From Mytilus trossulus (lineage: Eukaryota > Mollusca > Bivalvia > Mytilida > Mytilidae), in contig NC_086374.1 of NCBI RefSeq assembly GCF_036588685.1, positions 74,646,457 through 74,710,456 on the forward strand: a stretch of 64,000 bases of DNA, in the 5' to 3' direction. Below, one piece after another: positions 1 through 10,582 of the stretch. Under the pieces are notes generated by a model that saw nothing but the letters and a program-made list of their open reading frames with translations, ran no database searches and was not told the origin of the DNA. The translations under genes and the position numbers were made by a program. Every line of letters starts with the position of its first letter. The stretch's first letter is position 1.

Positions 1-368
1 CTCAACAACGCAATTTTACCACATATAATGATCCCGTTCAAACAAAAGTTAATTTTCCTTCACACACAGCCCCACAAATATCCCATCTCCAACTCGTTCA
101 TGTGATATTCCAAACACTATTGTAATTGTTTACTTTATCCGCTTAATATACCAAGCTACTTATGTTGATAGCCATAATATACGCATGTACACAATAAGGT
201 GAAAATAGTTTTGAAAAAAGAAATTATTAGATAATTTTCAGTAGATACTCGAAACACTTTTAGTTTTATTTTTTGTATAATTATAAGGGTAAATTAATCT
301 AAAATAGTACTTATGTCTATAATACTTTTACTATTTAGTCAGTTTTAAGTGATTCACGTATCCATGGT
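1..368. other. AT-rich sequence, nothing recognised
   Basis: No open frame with protein-like composition, repeat structure or RNA motif was seen. Confidence 0.5.
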
Positions 369-532
369 CATTTGACGTGACTCTATACTTATACATCCCA
401 TGATTTTGTTATGGTTCTATGGTAAAAAAAAATATATAATATATTTTTTTCTTTTATTTTTGCTAATGTGCTTTGTCTATTATACATGTTATATGTGTTG
501 TGTTTTTGTAACATATCACGTGGCTCTGTACC
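369..532. repeat. Diverged copy of a ~120-bp dispersed module
   Basis: This module carries the landmarks 'gttctatggtaaaa', 'gctaatgtgctttgtctat' and 'catatcacgtggctctgtac'. The same order of landmarks recurs at 981-1105, 1106-1225 and 7900-8150, with about 10-25% divergence by eye. Confidence 0.6.
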
Positions 533-542
533 TCTGTAATCA

Positions 543-972
543 AATTCAAAACAATGTGGCTGTGGACATTGATTGACCACCTAAATTATCCTTTGACTGG
601 GACAGTTTAGGTGAACGTTTGTCTGTAACGACCACTGCTCAATACTTACTTATTATAGAATTTAAATGGTGGGGTCACCAAAGGTTCTTAACGCCATTAA
701 TATTAAAATAATTCGAAAAATGATTAGGAATAACCCTTTTTGTTTTGATTTATTTTATTGATATAAATCAAAACATCGTGTTATTCCTGATTAGTTTTTC
801 TAATTACTTTATTCAGGTGTTGATAACCTTTGGTGACCCCACCGTTTAAGTGTCTTTAACACGTACATATGGAGCAGTGGTCGTTACAAACAACCATTCA
901 CATAATCTGTCCCAGTCAATGGGATAATTTAATATGTCGTCAATCAATGGCCACAGCCACACTGTTTTGAAT
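543..972. repeat. 430-bp near-complete palindrome (fold-back element)
   Basis: The left arm begins 'aattcaaaacaatgtggctg' and the right arm ends with its near reverse complement. Pairing continues inwards through 'gtggggtcacc'/'ggtgaccccac' and 'ggaataac'/'gttattcc' to a centre near 758, where 'tgatttat' faces 'ataaatca'. Arms are about 190-200 bp with few mismatches. It lies between two copies of the ~120-bp module, which suggests insertion into that repeat. No coding content was seen. Confidence 0.75.
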
Positions 973-980
973 ATGATTCT

Positions 981-1225
981 ACATCCCGTACTTGTGTTAT
1001 TGTTCTATGGTAAAAACAAATGCATTTTTTTCCTTTATTTATGCTAATGTGCTTTGTCTATTACATGTCTTGTTGTGTTTCTTTGTTACATATCACATGG
1101 CTCTGTACTCAAACATCCCGTCATTGTGTTATTGTGCTATGGTGAATTATTGTATCTTCGGCTTTCATTTTTGCTCATGTGCTTTGAATTGTAGACATGC
1201 ATTTTTTGTTTCTTTATAACGTAAA
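981..1225. repeat. Two tandem copies of the ~120-bp module
   Basis: Copies at 981-1105 and 1106-1225 share 'gtgttattgt(t/g)ctatggt', a 'catgtgctttg' core and a 'tttctttgttacatatcaca' end. The following 1226-1375 also matches 8150-8305, so the whole block is duplicated about 7 kb downstream. The 75-aa frame across it is a by-product of the repeat. Confidence 0.65.
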
Positions 1226-1339
1226 TGTTTGTTATATAGTGATTAAGAAAATAACACAATGTTGACGGCTGTATTTCTATTTTGACGTGTTTACCTATTA
1301 TGTCTGGGGTTTTTTTCACACATGGGTGTCAATTTCATG

Positions 1340-1545
1340 AATGAAATTTGAAGCGACTGCCATACAAGTGACAGGTTAAGCTAGCAATAAAACCAGCTAG
1401 GTTAAATCAACCATTTTCTGAATAAGAAAGTGCCTCGACCAAGTCACAAATATGACAGTTGTTATCTATTCGTTTGATGTATTTAAGATTTTTATTTTGT
1501 CATTTAATTACGGATTTTCCTCGGAATTCGCTTTAATTGTTGTTA
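1340..1545. repeat. Dispersed mussel-type repeat
   Basis: It contains 'gactgccatacaagtgaca', 'taaaaccagctaggtt' and 'tcgtttgatgtattt', which I recognise as a very common Mytilus genomic repeat. Its usual continuation ('cggagttcagtatttttgtg') appears in the window at 23990-24070 and 27765-27840. Confidence 0.6.
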
Positions 1546-2573
1546 TTTTACCTTTTGAATGCAAAGATAATCTATTTATATGGAACACAAGTTAAACTGT
1601 ATGACATAAGACAGTCCGTAGACAAACCTGACTTGGACTGCTATAGAACAGCTTTACGGTCAAATGTAGTATAGAGTTTCCCTAAATTCGTCATACGATA
1701 TATCTATGGACATGTGTTCGGCTAATTCCAAAAAAAAATACCACATATTTTTCTCTTATTTAGTTGATAGTTTATATGGCAGACTACTTTTTTTTTTATT
1801 GTACTGAATGTAACTTTCTGCATAGTATTTTACAATATAATTCGAAGAACCGGGGTTTTTTTTACAGCAAGAAATTCCCGTTTCTATAGTCATTTGATTC
1901 AATTTTCAATATATACAATAATTTGCGTTAATCCAGTTTACAACAGCAGCAAGTATGTCTATCAGTAAAACACCTCCCAAGAAAAAATTCATAAACTTCT
2001 ATTTCAAAATTAGTTTTGTTATTGTAACCTCTACCACGAAAGTAGAACGTCATCTTTTTTTGGCTTTTACCTTGATATTTTTTAATATCATCAACTTGCT
2101 TCTTGTACCATATTATACGTGCAAACGAGATTTTCTGCTTTGTAATTCAAATTATGTGTTTACTTTTTCCCAAAACCAACAGTTTGACTTCATTTGTAAG
2201 GATATTAAATTATTCAAAGTGATAAAATCTGAAAACTTATTTTATGAAAGTATAATAATTATTTATTGCATTTCATTATTCATCTGTTGTCAAGTTTGTA
2301 ATACAAATTGGTTTGTGCTCTCATCCAAAGCCAAAACACCCATGTTTTTAATATCTATAAGTATTTGAAGTGATATAGATTTCGTCTGATCCTTAAACAA
2401 GATTCACTCAAGGGCATAGTATTATTTTATAGTTATAATAATATAATGTTTATTACTGACTGTCTAGAATGCTAAAATTAGACTCAATGTTGAATACATG
2501 ATGCACCATTCGAAGGGCTATTCCCATAACGTCAAACTTACAGCTTTTGTAAATAGTACACACTAAATGTGTA
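1546..2573. other. AT-rich intergenic or intronic sequence
   Basis: This stretch would be upstream, or an intron, of the cyclase gene at 3857. A 137-codon open frame at 1955-2368 has the Phe/Ile/Leu/Asn-rich composition expected of AT-rich non-coding DNA and was not accepted. No cyclase N-terminal exon (Asp-Leu-Thr/Ser or Trp-Pro motif) could be found. Confidence 0.45.
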
Positions 2574-2891
2574 CTACAAACTGTTTACGTAAGGGGCATT
2601 AAATGACATTCTATAGAGGTGGGGGAGGGCAGGAGGATTTTCAAAATATTCTGTTCTGGTAAAAACAAAACAAATGTCCTTCTCAACCAAAAATTCGTAC
2701 TTATTCCTCACACTTCTACGAACAACATCGCCAAGTATTTCTTTAATATCTATAATAGCATGAATACTACAAATGTATATAAGGAATTTTAGTTTTTCAT
2801 CTCTGTCTTCCAGATGAAAACAATTAATATAATGGCATAAAACGTAAAATTTGTTTGCCAACTGTAGTTTTCCCTTCTCCTAAAGTATATT
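2574..2891 (-). pseudogene. Possible decayed G-protein alpha-like fragment
   Basis: Read on the minus strand, the stretch opens with a P-loop-like 'LGEGKTTVGKQ' (about 2885-2850). It then continues in another frame with 'HLEDRDEKLKFLIY', 'IHAIIDIKEI' and 'FTRTEYFENP'. This order resembles the G-alpha segment from the P-loop into the helical domain: GKST-hKQM, then E-x-x-R...Y-x-N-hhQ..I..I, then R-x-x-E-Y. The two parts lie in different frames, the P-loop lacks the SGKST form, and nothing recognisable follows 2574. I infer a pseudogene or chance resemblance; an intact gene is excluded. Confidence 0.3.
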
Positions 2892-2935
2892 TACTTTGGA
2901 GGAAGTTGGGAATAAAAGTAACAATATTAGTGTTT

Positions 2936-3020
2936 TCATTAGTTGGCGTCCATTGTCGTCATCCGTTGTTCATTTACTTTTACAAATATCTTCTCTTCTA
3001 AGACCAAGAATCCTGTGTGC
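2936..3020. repeat. Dispersed bivalve repeat fragment
   Basis: The core 'ttggcgtccattgtcgtc' followed by 'acttttacaaatatcttctc' resembles a repeat I recognise as common in bivalve genomic DNA. No second copy was found in this window. Confidence 0.4.
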
Positions 3021-3856
3021 CAACACATATCCTTGGGGAATCTAGTCAAACAATTCTGTTCGAATACCTTGCCTGCCAACCAACATTACCGACATGCATA
3101 AAAATACCATAAAGGTAATCTTCCTATTGCAGTTTTAACAATAATTGACAAAAATAGTAAAATTCCGCATTTCAAAATTAATGTAACTCCTTTTCGAAAT
3201 AGTCTGACAATATTGACGTAAATAAAAAGTAGGTAGATTTCAAAATTATGAAAAATTCTGCCCATGTCGGATTCCTAAATGTATAGCGGGTTTTAAGATA
3301 AATATAATAATTATATACAAAATTGGTATGTTTACTCCTACATGGTATGTATGGTCAATTCGTTCAGTTCCTGGTTAAAATGAAATTTTGACCAGGTACT
3401 TAGTATGACACAAAATCACAAGGATTTTGAAAGATTGCCACATACCTTTTTTTAAATACTAGAAATTTAAGCGCCTTTACAGATTTACAACTGAGATATA
3501 TATGCGTTTGGCATACACAATTATAAGCCTAATGTTTTGATGGTTTTTTACAACCATTCCAACAATGTAACTGTGGTTGTTGTATCGTTTCAGAGGGTAC
3601 GGCCAGACGAGAAGTCGGTACATCTGTGTCGTTTTCTGTACATTTACTACATTGTATTAACTAAATGTTTAATTTTTAGAAACTCTTAAGCTTTTACTGC
3701 TCAAGGCATTGATTTTATAAGCCGCATTTTGCACAAATTTTCCAATGCTCTTCAATTTTGTATATAAAAGATCTAATTAATTTTGCCTTAGTATTTTAGG
3801 TACGCATTACCTATTACGGTTTATATAAATAATCACTTTTAACTGTATATTTGTAG
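3021..3856. other. Probable intron preceding the cyclase exon
   Basis: The stretch is AT-rich and ends in 'gtatatttgtag', a plausible acceptor. A possible 24-nt micro-exon (3595-3618) follows 'gtatcgtttcag' and would join in frame, but its donor 'GTACAT' is weak and its peptide is not diagnostic, so it was not annotated. Confidence 0.35.
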
Positions 3857-4541
3857 GGTAGCATCTAATACCATAAAAACATCTGAACATTTAGGAACAC
3901 ATTTGGATGCCCCACAACATTTCAATGAATTTTCCTGGACAACACACCAAATACCTATTGAAAACCTTGTTGGTCCTGGGGTTATCGTTAATGTCAAATC
4001 CAAAGCATCGAATGCAGATTATATGGTGACAAAAGCTGATCTTGAGGCATGGGAGGATCAATATGGCAAAATTCCTGACGGAGCTATAGTGATTATGAAC
4101 TCTGGATGGCACGACAGGTATCCAAACAAAACACGAGTATTCAACACACAAAATCCGAATGACACAACCTCTTTTCATTTTCCATCCTGGGGCAAAGATG
4201 CAGTATCATGGCTTATTACACATCGTTCAATTCATGTTCTTGGGGTAGATGTTCCGTCTTTAGATTATGGCCAATCAAAAGATTTTCCAGTGCATGTCTT
4301 GATAAGCCAAGAGAACATTTCAGGACTAGAAAATGTCGGTTATCTTGATAAAATTCCTGAAAGCGGGACCATTATATCTTGTGCTGCTATGAAAATTGTC
4401 GACGGAAGCGGAAGTCCTGTCAGAGTTTTTGCACTGATACCCAAACTTTCGGACTCAAATAGTGCTATGAAATATCACTTTTCACTGGTTGTACTCCTAT
4501 GCAGTTTAGTAAGCTTCAAAATGTTAAACGATATTTTTTAA
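3857..4541 (+). CDS. Cyclase-family (kynurenine formamidase-like) hydrolase, 3'-terminal exon
   Basis: The exon starts after 'tttgtag' at 3856 with a split codon and reads V-A-S-N-T-I-K-T, then 'EHLGTHLDAPQHF', then 212 further residues to the TAA at 4539. The H-x-x-G-T-H-x-D-A-P-x-H-F block is the metal-binding signature of the cyclase superfamily (PF04199), which includes bacterial KynB-type formamidases. The later 'LGVDVPSLDYG' and 'FPVHVLISQENISGLENV' blocks match the family's GxDxxSxD and HxxLL..N...LEN regions, so the catalytic half looks intact. The last ~25 residues hold a hydrophobic run (FSLVVLLCSLVSF) after a Ser/Asn-rich stretch. That suggests a GPI-attachment signal or membrane tail on an extracellular enzyme. 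The substrate cannot be told. The N-terminal exon(s) were not found and may lie upstream of the window. Confidence 0.85.
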
Positions 4542-5287
4542 AATGTGGTTCAGATAAATGAAAATATATATGAGAGTATACTAGAATGATATCATGATGT
4601 ATTAACAATTTAAGCCAAAGTACGTTGTCTACAAAACAGTTTACCTAAAACATTTATGACAGACACGAAAGAACTGAATTCATATTCTATATCCATAATT
4701 CTACAGGGGGAAAATCTTTAAAACATTTTCATGTGGATATAATATTACAGAACACCAAATTGACATGCACTTCGATGATGGAAGTTTTTAACAACTTTGA
4801 TTGGCTATTGCAAGGTCTGTATATGGGAAATATACTTACAGAATATGGCAGAATTAAACGTTTTTGCTAGAGCCAACCATCCTCTAACCAGGGACAGTAG
4901 AGTAACGGTACAACATACAAAGTTAACAATAACAATCAGTAGAAAAGTGCTTCACTCATCAGATCTATACAAAACAACAAACAAAACAACAAAAGACAAA
5001 TAGTTCAGGTCGGAAAGAACTCCCAGTTACTGAAAACAACTTTATCGACCATTACAACTAATTAATAAATCATGTATCTATATAAGAATAGAATAAAATT
5101 ATAAAGCATGATTTTCAAATGCATGTACTAGTAGGTATTGAAATAAAAGTTCCTTCAAAATATAAGTTGCAAATAGAAAAACATATTCTGGAATATTATT
5201 CCCGCTGGAATAAATAGTACAGTACATGTATATGTTTCTAACGGAATAGATGTTATATAATGTGTGTTCAAACAGTAACAGTGTCAA
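4542..5287. other. AT-rich sequence after the cyclase stop
   Basis: Presumably 3' UTR and intergenic DNA. No AATAAA close to the stop, no repeat and no exon was seen. The 68-aa frame at 4797-5003 has no splice or motif support. Confidence 0.45.
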
Positions 5288-5765
5288 CAGTTAGCTGCTC
5301 GTAGTCTGTTGTTATTTATGTATTATTGTCATTTTGTTTATTTTCTTTGGTTACATCTTCTGACATCAGACTCGGACTTCTCTTAAACTGAATTTTACTG
5401 TGCGTATTGTTATGCGTTTACTTTTCTATATTGGCGAGAGGTTTAGGGGGAGAGTTGAGATCTCACCAACATGTTTAACCCCGCCGCATTTTTGCGCCTG
5501 TCCTAAGTCAGAAGCATATGGCCTTTGTTAGTCTTGTATTATTTTAATTTTAGTTTCTTGTGTACAATTTGGATATTAGTATGGCGTTAATTATATATCA
5601 CTGAACTAGTATATATTTGTTTAGGGGCCAGCTGAAGAACGCCTCCGGGTGCGGGAATTTCTCGCTACATTGAAGACCTGTTGGTGACCTTTTGCTGTTG
5701 TTTTTCTTTGGTCGGGTTTTTGTCTCTTTGACACATTCCCCATTTCCATTCTCAATTTTATCATG
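5288..5765 (+). repeat. ~480-bp dispersed repeat, family R1
   Basis: It aligns over its whole length with 27055-27540 (same orientation). Shared landmarks are 'agtctgttgttatttatg', 'catcagactcggacttctct', 'tttaaccccgccgcattttt', 'gcctccgggtgcgggaattt' and 'cattccccatttccattctc'. A reverse-orientation 3' fragment occurs at 23662-23788. The three copies in one window mark it as an abundant mobile family. No coding potential was seen. Confidence 0.8.
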
Positions 5766-5859
5766 ATATTGTTTTTAACTTATATAAAAGGCAACTCTGT
5801 ATAACAACACGAAATACTAGTAGTATTCTGCCAATAAGACAACTACTATCCACAAGTCA

Positions 5860-6320
5860 CCACACGAGTGTTTGATGCATATAAGTATAAAAAAATTCAA
5901 AACATTGTCAAGGAGACATAACTATACACCAGAGCCTACACGAATGTATGCTACATATTAATAAAGACAAAAAGTATATAAGATCAATATGTTGCCAAGG
6001 AGACATAACTCTCCAGCAGAGCCCACACGAATGTATGCTGCATATTAATAAATACAAATACATATAAAAAGATCATTATGCTGTCAAGGAGACATAACTA
6101 TCCACCAGAGCCCACGCGAGTGTATGCTGCATATAAATAGAGACAAATACATATTACAATAATATTATCCATAGATCAATATATCAATAGAAGACAACTA
6201 TCTATCACAGACCTCACGAGTGTATATGCTGCATATAAATAAAGAATAAGACCAATATGTTGCAATAAGACAACTATCCACAAGTCACCACACCAGTATA
6301 TGCTGCATATAACTGCATAT
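5860..6320. repeat. Degenerate tandem array, ~105-bp unit
   Basis: The block 'caaggagacataact' + 'ccacacgaatgtatgctgca' + 'taataaa..acaaatacatat' + 'aagatcaatatgttgc' repeats four to five times with increasing decay. Another piece occurs at 7745-7880. Confidence 0.75.
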
Positions 6321-6715
6321 AAAGGCAACAGTAGTATACCGTTGTTCGAGAGTCATCAATCGATTATCTGGGTTACAAACTAAAACTGAGGTAAACACAT
6401 CAACTATAAGAGGAAAACAACGAAACAACAGAAACACTGAAGTGCAACAAAAAAACTAAAACGACAATGCAACACACAAATACTATTAGATAACAATTGC
6501 CATTTTCCTGACTTGGTACAGGACATTTTAGGATACAATTGTGGGTTGAACCTGGTTTTGCGGATATCCGAACCTTGCGCTTTTATGGCAATGTAAACAT
6601 AAAACTAATATGACAACATTACATGACAGGACTATAGGACAAATAGATGAAAGAACATTCAAAACAGAGAAATACAGTAGTAAACATTATTATAAGACAT
6701 TTCGACATGCTAATA
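6321..6715. repeat. Dispersed mussel repeat joined to the 105-bp array
   Basis: It contains 'aggcaacagtagtataccg', 'gtaaacacatcaactataag', 'aactgaagtgcaac'-like blocks and 'gacttggtacaggacattt', which I recognise as one of the most frequent Mytilus repeats. The tandem array followed directly by this unique part suggests a single mobile family. Confidence 0.65.
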
Positions 6716-7195
6716 GTTATCAAAGGTACCAGGCTTAAATGTAATACACCATACGTGCATTTCCTCTAAACAAGACTCACCAAGTGACGCTCAGATTAAA
6801 AAGCAAAACAAGTACAAAGAAGAAGAGCATTGGTGACCCTAAATCCTAAAAAGTGGTGCCAAATACAGCTATGGTTATCTATGCCTGGGATAGGAAAATC
6901 CATAGTACTAAGAACAATTCTTACTTTTGCAAACAGTAAATTTATAGAAATTACCATATGATTGATGTTCATGTCATTATGTACAGTAACACCAAAGTTG
7001 TGATTTACCTCAGAATAAAAACGAACACGTAAAACAAAAAAGGAAAGCACATAAAACAGCACATAATAACCATGCGTTGACACTTACTGAATAACGTTAC
7101 AAAATGACGTTACAGATAAAAGTCACGTTACAGGTAAATTTCTAAAAGTTTGATATAGTTCAAAATCATATATAATATAACATTATTATAATTTA

Positions 7196-7365
7196 ATTAC
7201 TGTGGATTCATTTATTTTCGTGGGTACCAATTTTCGTGGATTATTGAAAACTTGCAAGCTTATAGAAAATTTGTTATTCGTTGAACATTTAATTTCGTGG
7301 TTCGCCAGTACCAACGAAAGCCACGAAAATTGGTATCCCACGAATAATAATGAATCCACAGTAAT
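7196..7365. mobile_element. MITE, 170 bp, ~45-bp terminal inverted repeats
   Basis: The left end 'attactgtggattcatt' is matched in reverse complement by the right end 'aatgaatccacagtaat'. Pairing continues inwards through 'cgtggg(a)taccaattttcgtgg'. The loop is about 80 bp with no ORF. A related damaged copy lies at 43310-43420. Its size, inverted repeats and lack of coding fit a miniature inverted-repeat transposable element. Confidence 0.85.
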
Positions 7366-7744
7366 AAAGAATTGTGTTAGTAATTAGATAGCTATGTCAG
7401 TATTTCTTCTTAATCAAACTATAAAACAAATAAATCGTATACGTTAAGTTGCCCCAAACTAAAATCTTATAAATGAGCTGGTGATTTATTGTCTTTACTT
7501 TTACATATGAATAGAATATTAATTGTTTTTTAAATAGAATCACAACTACAACACACTTAACTATATCCGATCAGAATTACAAATACAACATCATAACTAA
7601 ATAGCAAAGTAACTTGACAGAGACACATCATATGGATCAACCAATTCGTGATGGTGTCCATAAAATTTACGTACTTTATTTTTAATCCTTCCTCCTCATT
7701 ATAAGTTTTTTGGAGCAATTTCTGCGTAAGGAGCACACTCCTTT

Positions 7745-7880
7745 ATATAAATTAAGACAAATACGTATAAAAATAAGATCAATATGTTGCCAAGGAGACA
7801 TGCTCAACTATCAACCAGTCACCACACGAGTTTATACTGCATATAAATACAGAATAAGATCAATATGTTGTACATAATAT
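7745..7880. repeat. Fragment of the ~105-bp tandem family
   Basis: It shares 'aagatcaatatgttgccaag', 'gagacat', 'cagtcaccacacgagt' and 'ctgcatataaa' with 5860-6320. It abuts the ~120-bp module block that follows. Confidence 0.65.
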
Positions 7881-7899
7881 AGGTACTGACGGTGTTTAT

Positions 7900-8305
7900 C
7901 ATACTTATGTCATTGTGTTATTAATTTGTTGTATTGTAATTTGTGTATTCTGGTCTCTCATTTGTTGCTTATGTGCTTTGTCTATATGCCTTTTTTGTGT
8001 TTCTATGATGCATATGACGTGGCTCCGTACTTACATATCCCGTCATTGTGTTACTGGTTTGCTATTGTAAATTTTTGTATTCTTGTCTCGTTTTTGCTCA
8101 ATAAATGTGCTTTGTTTGTATGCTTTTTTTGTGCTTCTTTGTTACATATTTGTTAGTTTTTATAGTGATTAAGATGATAACAAAATGATGATTGCGGTAC
8201 CCCTATTTTTGAAATGTTTACCTATTGTGTCTGTATGTTTTTGTTTTGCTCGCACATCGTTGTCTATATAGTGGTATTTGATACGACTGCCATACAAGTG
8301 ACATA
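7900..8305. repeat. Second copy of the ~120-bp module block
   Basis: Two modules (about 7900-8032 and 8033-8150) are followed by the same downstream sequence as at 1226-1375, including 'tatagtgattaag', 'gtttacctatt(a/g)tgtctg' and 'cgactgccatacaagtgac'. This confirms a block-level duplication of 981-1375. Confidence 0.65.
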
Positions 8306-8406
8306 TATCAGATGGTATTCAAAAACTCGATAGGTACGTTGTATTTGAAAACATCACTATACATGCAAGTCATGCCAAAACCATATGTATCCATATGTAC
8401 ATACAC

Positions 8407-8579
8407 ACTGTAACCTGCCTAATCCGACACATGAGAATTTCAACATCTTGCTTAATGTTCCCAAAATATGCCTAATCAGTCTATCCTTGCAGAAAACCTG
8501 GAGTATTCCGACACCTTGCTTAATCCGACTTTTTTTAGGGTGGTCCCCCAGTGTGTCGGATTAGGCAAATTCCACTGTA
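8407..8579. mobile_element. MITE, 173 bp, pogo/Tigger-like ends
   Basis: The left end 'actgtaacctgcctaatccg' pairs with the right end 'cggattaggcaaattccact'. The termini are flanked by TA-containing sequence. CAGTG-RAACCT..TAATCCGACAC-type ends are typical of pogo/Tigger-related non-autonomous elements. An internal direct repeat of 'gcctaatc'/'gcttaatccgac' is present and there is no ORF. Confidence 0.75.
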
Positions 8580-9393
8580 TCTTTATTGCCATACAGTTGT
8601 TTCTCGTTTAACCACAGTTGTATTGTTAAACACCTTATCATTATACGTAGTCTACTAGAGAAAAGTCATCATGATTTAAAACATATAAAAAATATAAAAT
8701 ATTGATAATCAATTTCATTTTATTCAAACATATTTTATAAAGAATACAACTGAAATAGGTCTGATGGCCAGCTTAAATCCTTATTTTCCTCCTACAAAAA
8801 GCGACACAACCAATGTGCAATTCGATTCTACATTCTAAGAGAAACAACTCAAGTTATAAATTTGATTCATGATTCAATGTCATCTATATGGTTAGAATAC
8901 AAAATATAAAAACCGATGGATAAAGAAAAATGAAGACGAAAACGGGTTTGAACCTGATGATGCTCATAAACATAAGGTCTAAAGTAGTGATTGAATACTG
9001 ACACCATGCAGTATTGTAATATCATAAATAATGTAGATACTATGGATAAGCTTTTGGTTCGTTAAAAGGGTACCACAATCCGAAGTCATATTATCAGTAT
9101 GTTTAATAACCAATTAATTATCTTGAATTATTACAAGAAACTTTATAACTAGAATTATGTAAGTCGTGGATTTAAATTATGAAATACATGTAAAAACAAA
9201 ATTGCATACACTCTCGGTATACTGAACTAAAATTTCAATTGAACTACTATGAATCCGAATGTTATCTGTACTTTAAAATACAAGGCATACTTGAACTAAT
9301 TTTAAGTACATGTACAATGTATATATATATATACAACTCGTCTAAACATCAACCCAACAATGTTAGATCTGTAAATTTGCTTTCGCAAATATT
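8580..9393. other. AT-rich sequence, nothing recognised
   Basis: No exon, repeat with a second copy or RNA gene was seen. Confidence 0.45.
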
Positions 9394-9428
9394 TGGTTCT
9401 TCCCTCGCCGGGATTCGAACCCATATAT
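9394..9428 (-). repeat. tRNA-like T-arm, probably a SINE remnant
   Basis: The minus strand carries 'GGGTTCGAATCCCGGCGAGG', a strong B-box/T-arm. Upstream sequence is a TA microsatellite in place of D- and anticodon arms, so this is not a functional tRNA. A tRNA-derived SINE fragment is the simplest reading. Confidence 0.35.
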
Positions 9429-9793
9429 ATATATTACATGTTTTTCCGATTTACTCGCATCATGCTAAATGAATTTAATGATAGAGAATAAGAAACAGAA
9501 AAAAAACTAAATAAAAGTCACAACTACCCATTGTCAGCCTAAAAAAAAAAAAAAAACTCCATGCGATAATTAAGTGTTTGCTTCATTTCTCAGTCCACAC
9601 TTGTTATGCTCTTGTTGAAATAATCGAGAGTATAGGATATTGAGTGATATAGAGCAAAACTTTACATGATGTCATTTTGACCTTCATCGCTATACTACTT
9701 CTGGTCCTTGAATTCACTTCCGAAATGTATACCTTCTGATGCTCCATCACTTAACTGTTTCTGATCTACACTCCCAAGACTCGTATCTATCTC

Positions 9794-9930
9794 CTGTTTG
9801 CCAGTCTGATCTAAATCAAACCTCTCAGCGCTCCCGTTTCTGACACATGTGTGACGCGTGGGAGCCCACGCGACATATCAGAAACTGGAGCGTAGAGAAG
9901 TTTAATTTAATTCAGACTGCCTGTTTGATT
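9794..9930. repeat. Imperfect 137-bp palindrome
   Basis: Left 'cctgtttgccagtctgat' pairs with right 'cagactgcctgtttgat'; the centre is 'gacgcgtgggagcccacgcg' at about 9862. The middle pairs 'cgctcccgtttctga' with 'tcagaaactggagcg'. It lies 3' of the pseudoesterase gene. Confidence 0.6.
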
Positions 9931-10321
9931 CCATACGAATCTTACTACTACATATCATTAAATGTTGTTAAAAATAATATTAACTATAAAATCAAACTAA
10001 ATATAACTATCATATATTGCCTTATGTTTTGATAAAGTAATCAACAACTAAATAAGATTTTACTTTATCGGACATGAAAAATATGCTACGAACAGAGGAA
10101 TGGTTTATCTGAAAAATAATGATTGATAGAATGTTTAACATCCGTCGGCAAATATTACATTCATGTTCAGGACTACGTGTAGATAACGCGTGTTGATGAT
10201 CATCGAGTCAAACTTTAACGTACTAGTCGGGTAAAATACCAAGGGAAACACGCATTATTCTTCAAATGGTCCTTCAATTACATGATATGATTAAAAAGTT
10301 ATTTTGTTCAAATTACTAGTA

Positions 10322-10582
10322 TCAAGCATCGATGTCAGCATGCTCACTCGTCCGTCTATTCAAACTAATACTTTCTTGTGTATGAAACACTTTACAACCA
10401 AAGGAACTGGTTGTGTTTCGTTTCTTTTTTGTGTCTGTCAAAACAACACCCTTCTTTGGTTGTGTCTTCTTTTTCGTGTAAAAAGTCTTCCCATTTACAA
10501 AACAGACAATACGAAACAATGTCAAAGTCACACAAATAAGAACCAAACATAACAAAACCAAGCTAAAAATCAGAGCCTCAAG
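10322..10582 (-). CDS. Exon 4 of the pseudoesterase: transmembrane helix and cytoplasmic tail
   Basis: The acceptor is 'GTTTATTTCAG'. It encodes 86 residues and TGA. The first ~25 residues ('LIFSLVLLCLVLICVTLTLF...') form one transmembrane helix followed by Lys/Arg-rich sequence ('YTKKKTQPKK', 'TKKKRN', 'NRRTSEH'), as expected for a type I orientation. The reading frame fits the CAG end of exon 3 directly. Confidence 0.8.
   Translation of the reverse strand, partial: LEALIFSLVLLCLVLICVTLTLFRIVCFVNGKTFYTKKKTQPKKGVVLTDTKKKRNTTSSFGCKVFHTQESISLNRRTSEHADIDA

Noticed and set aside
1955-2368. 137-codon open frame (+)
   Set aside because: Phe/Ile/Asn/Leu-rich translation typical of AT-rich DNA, no motif, no splice context.
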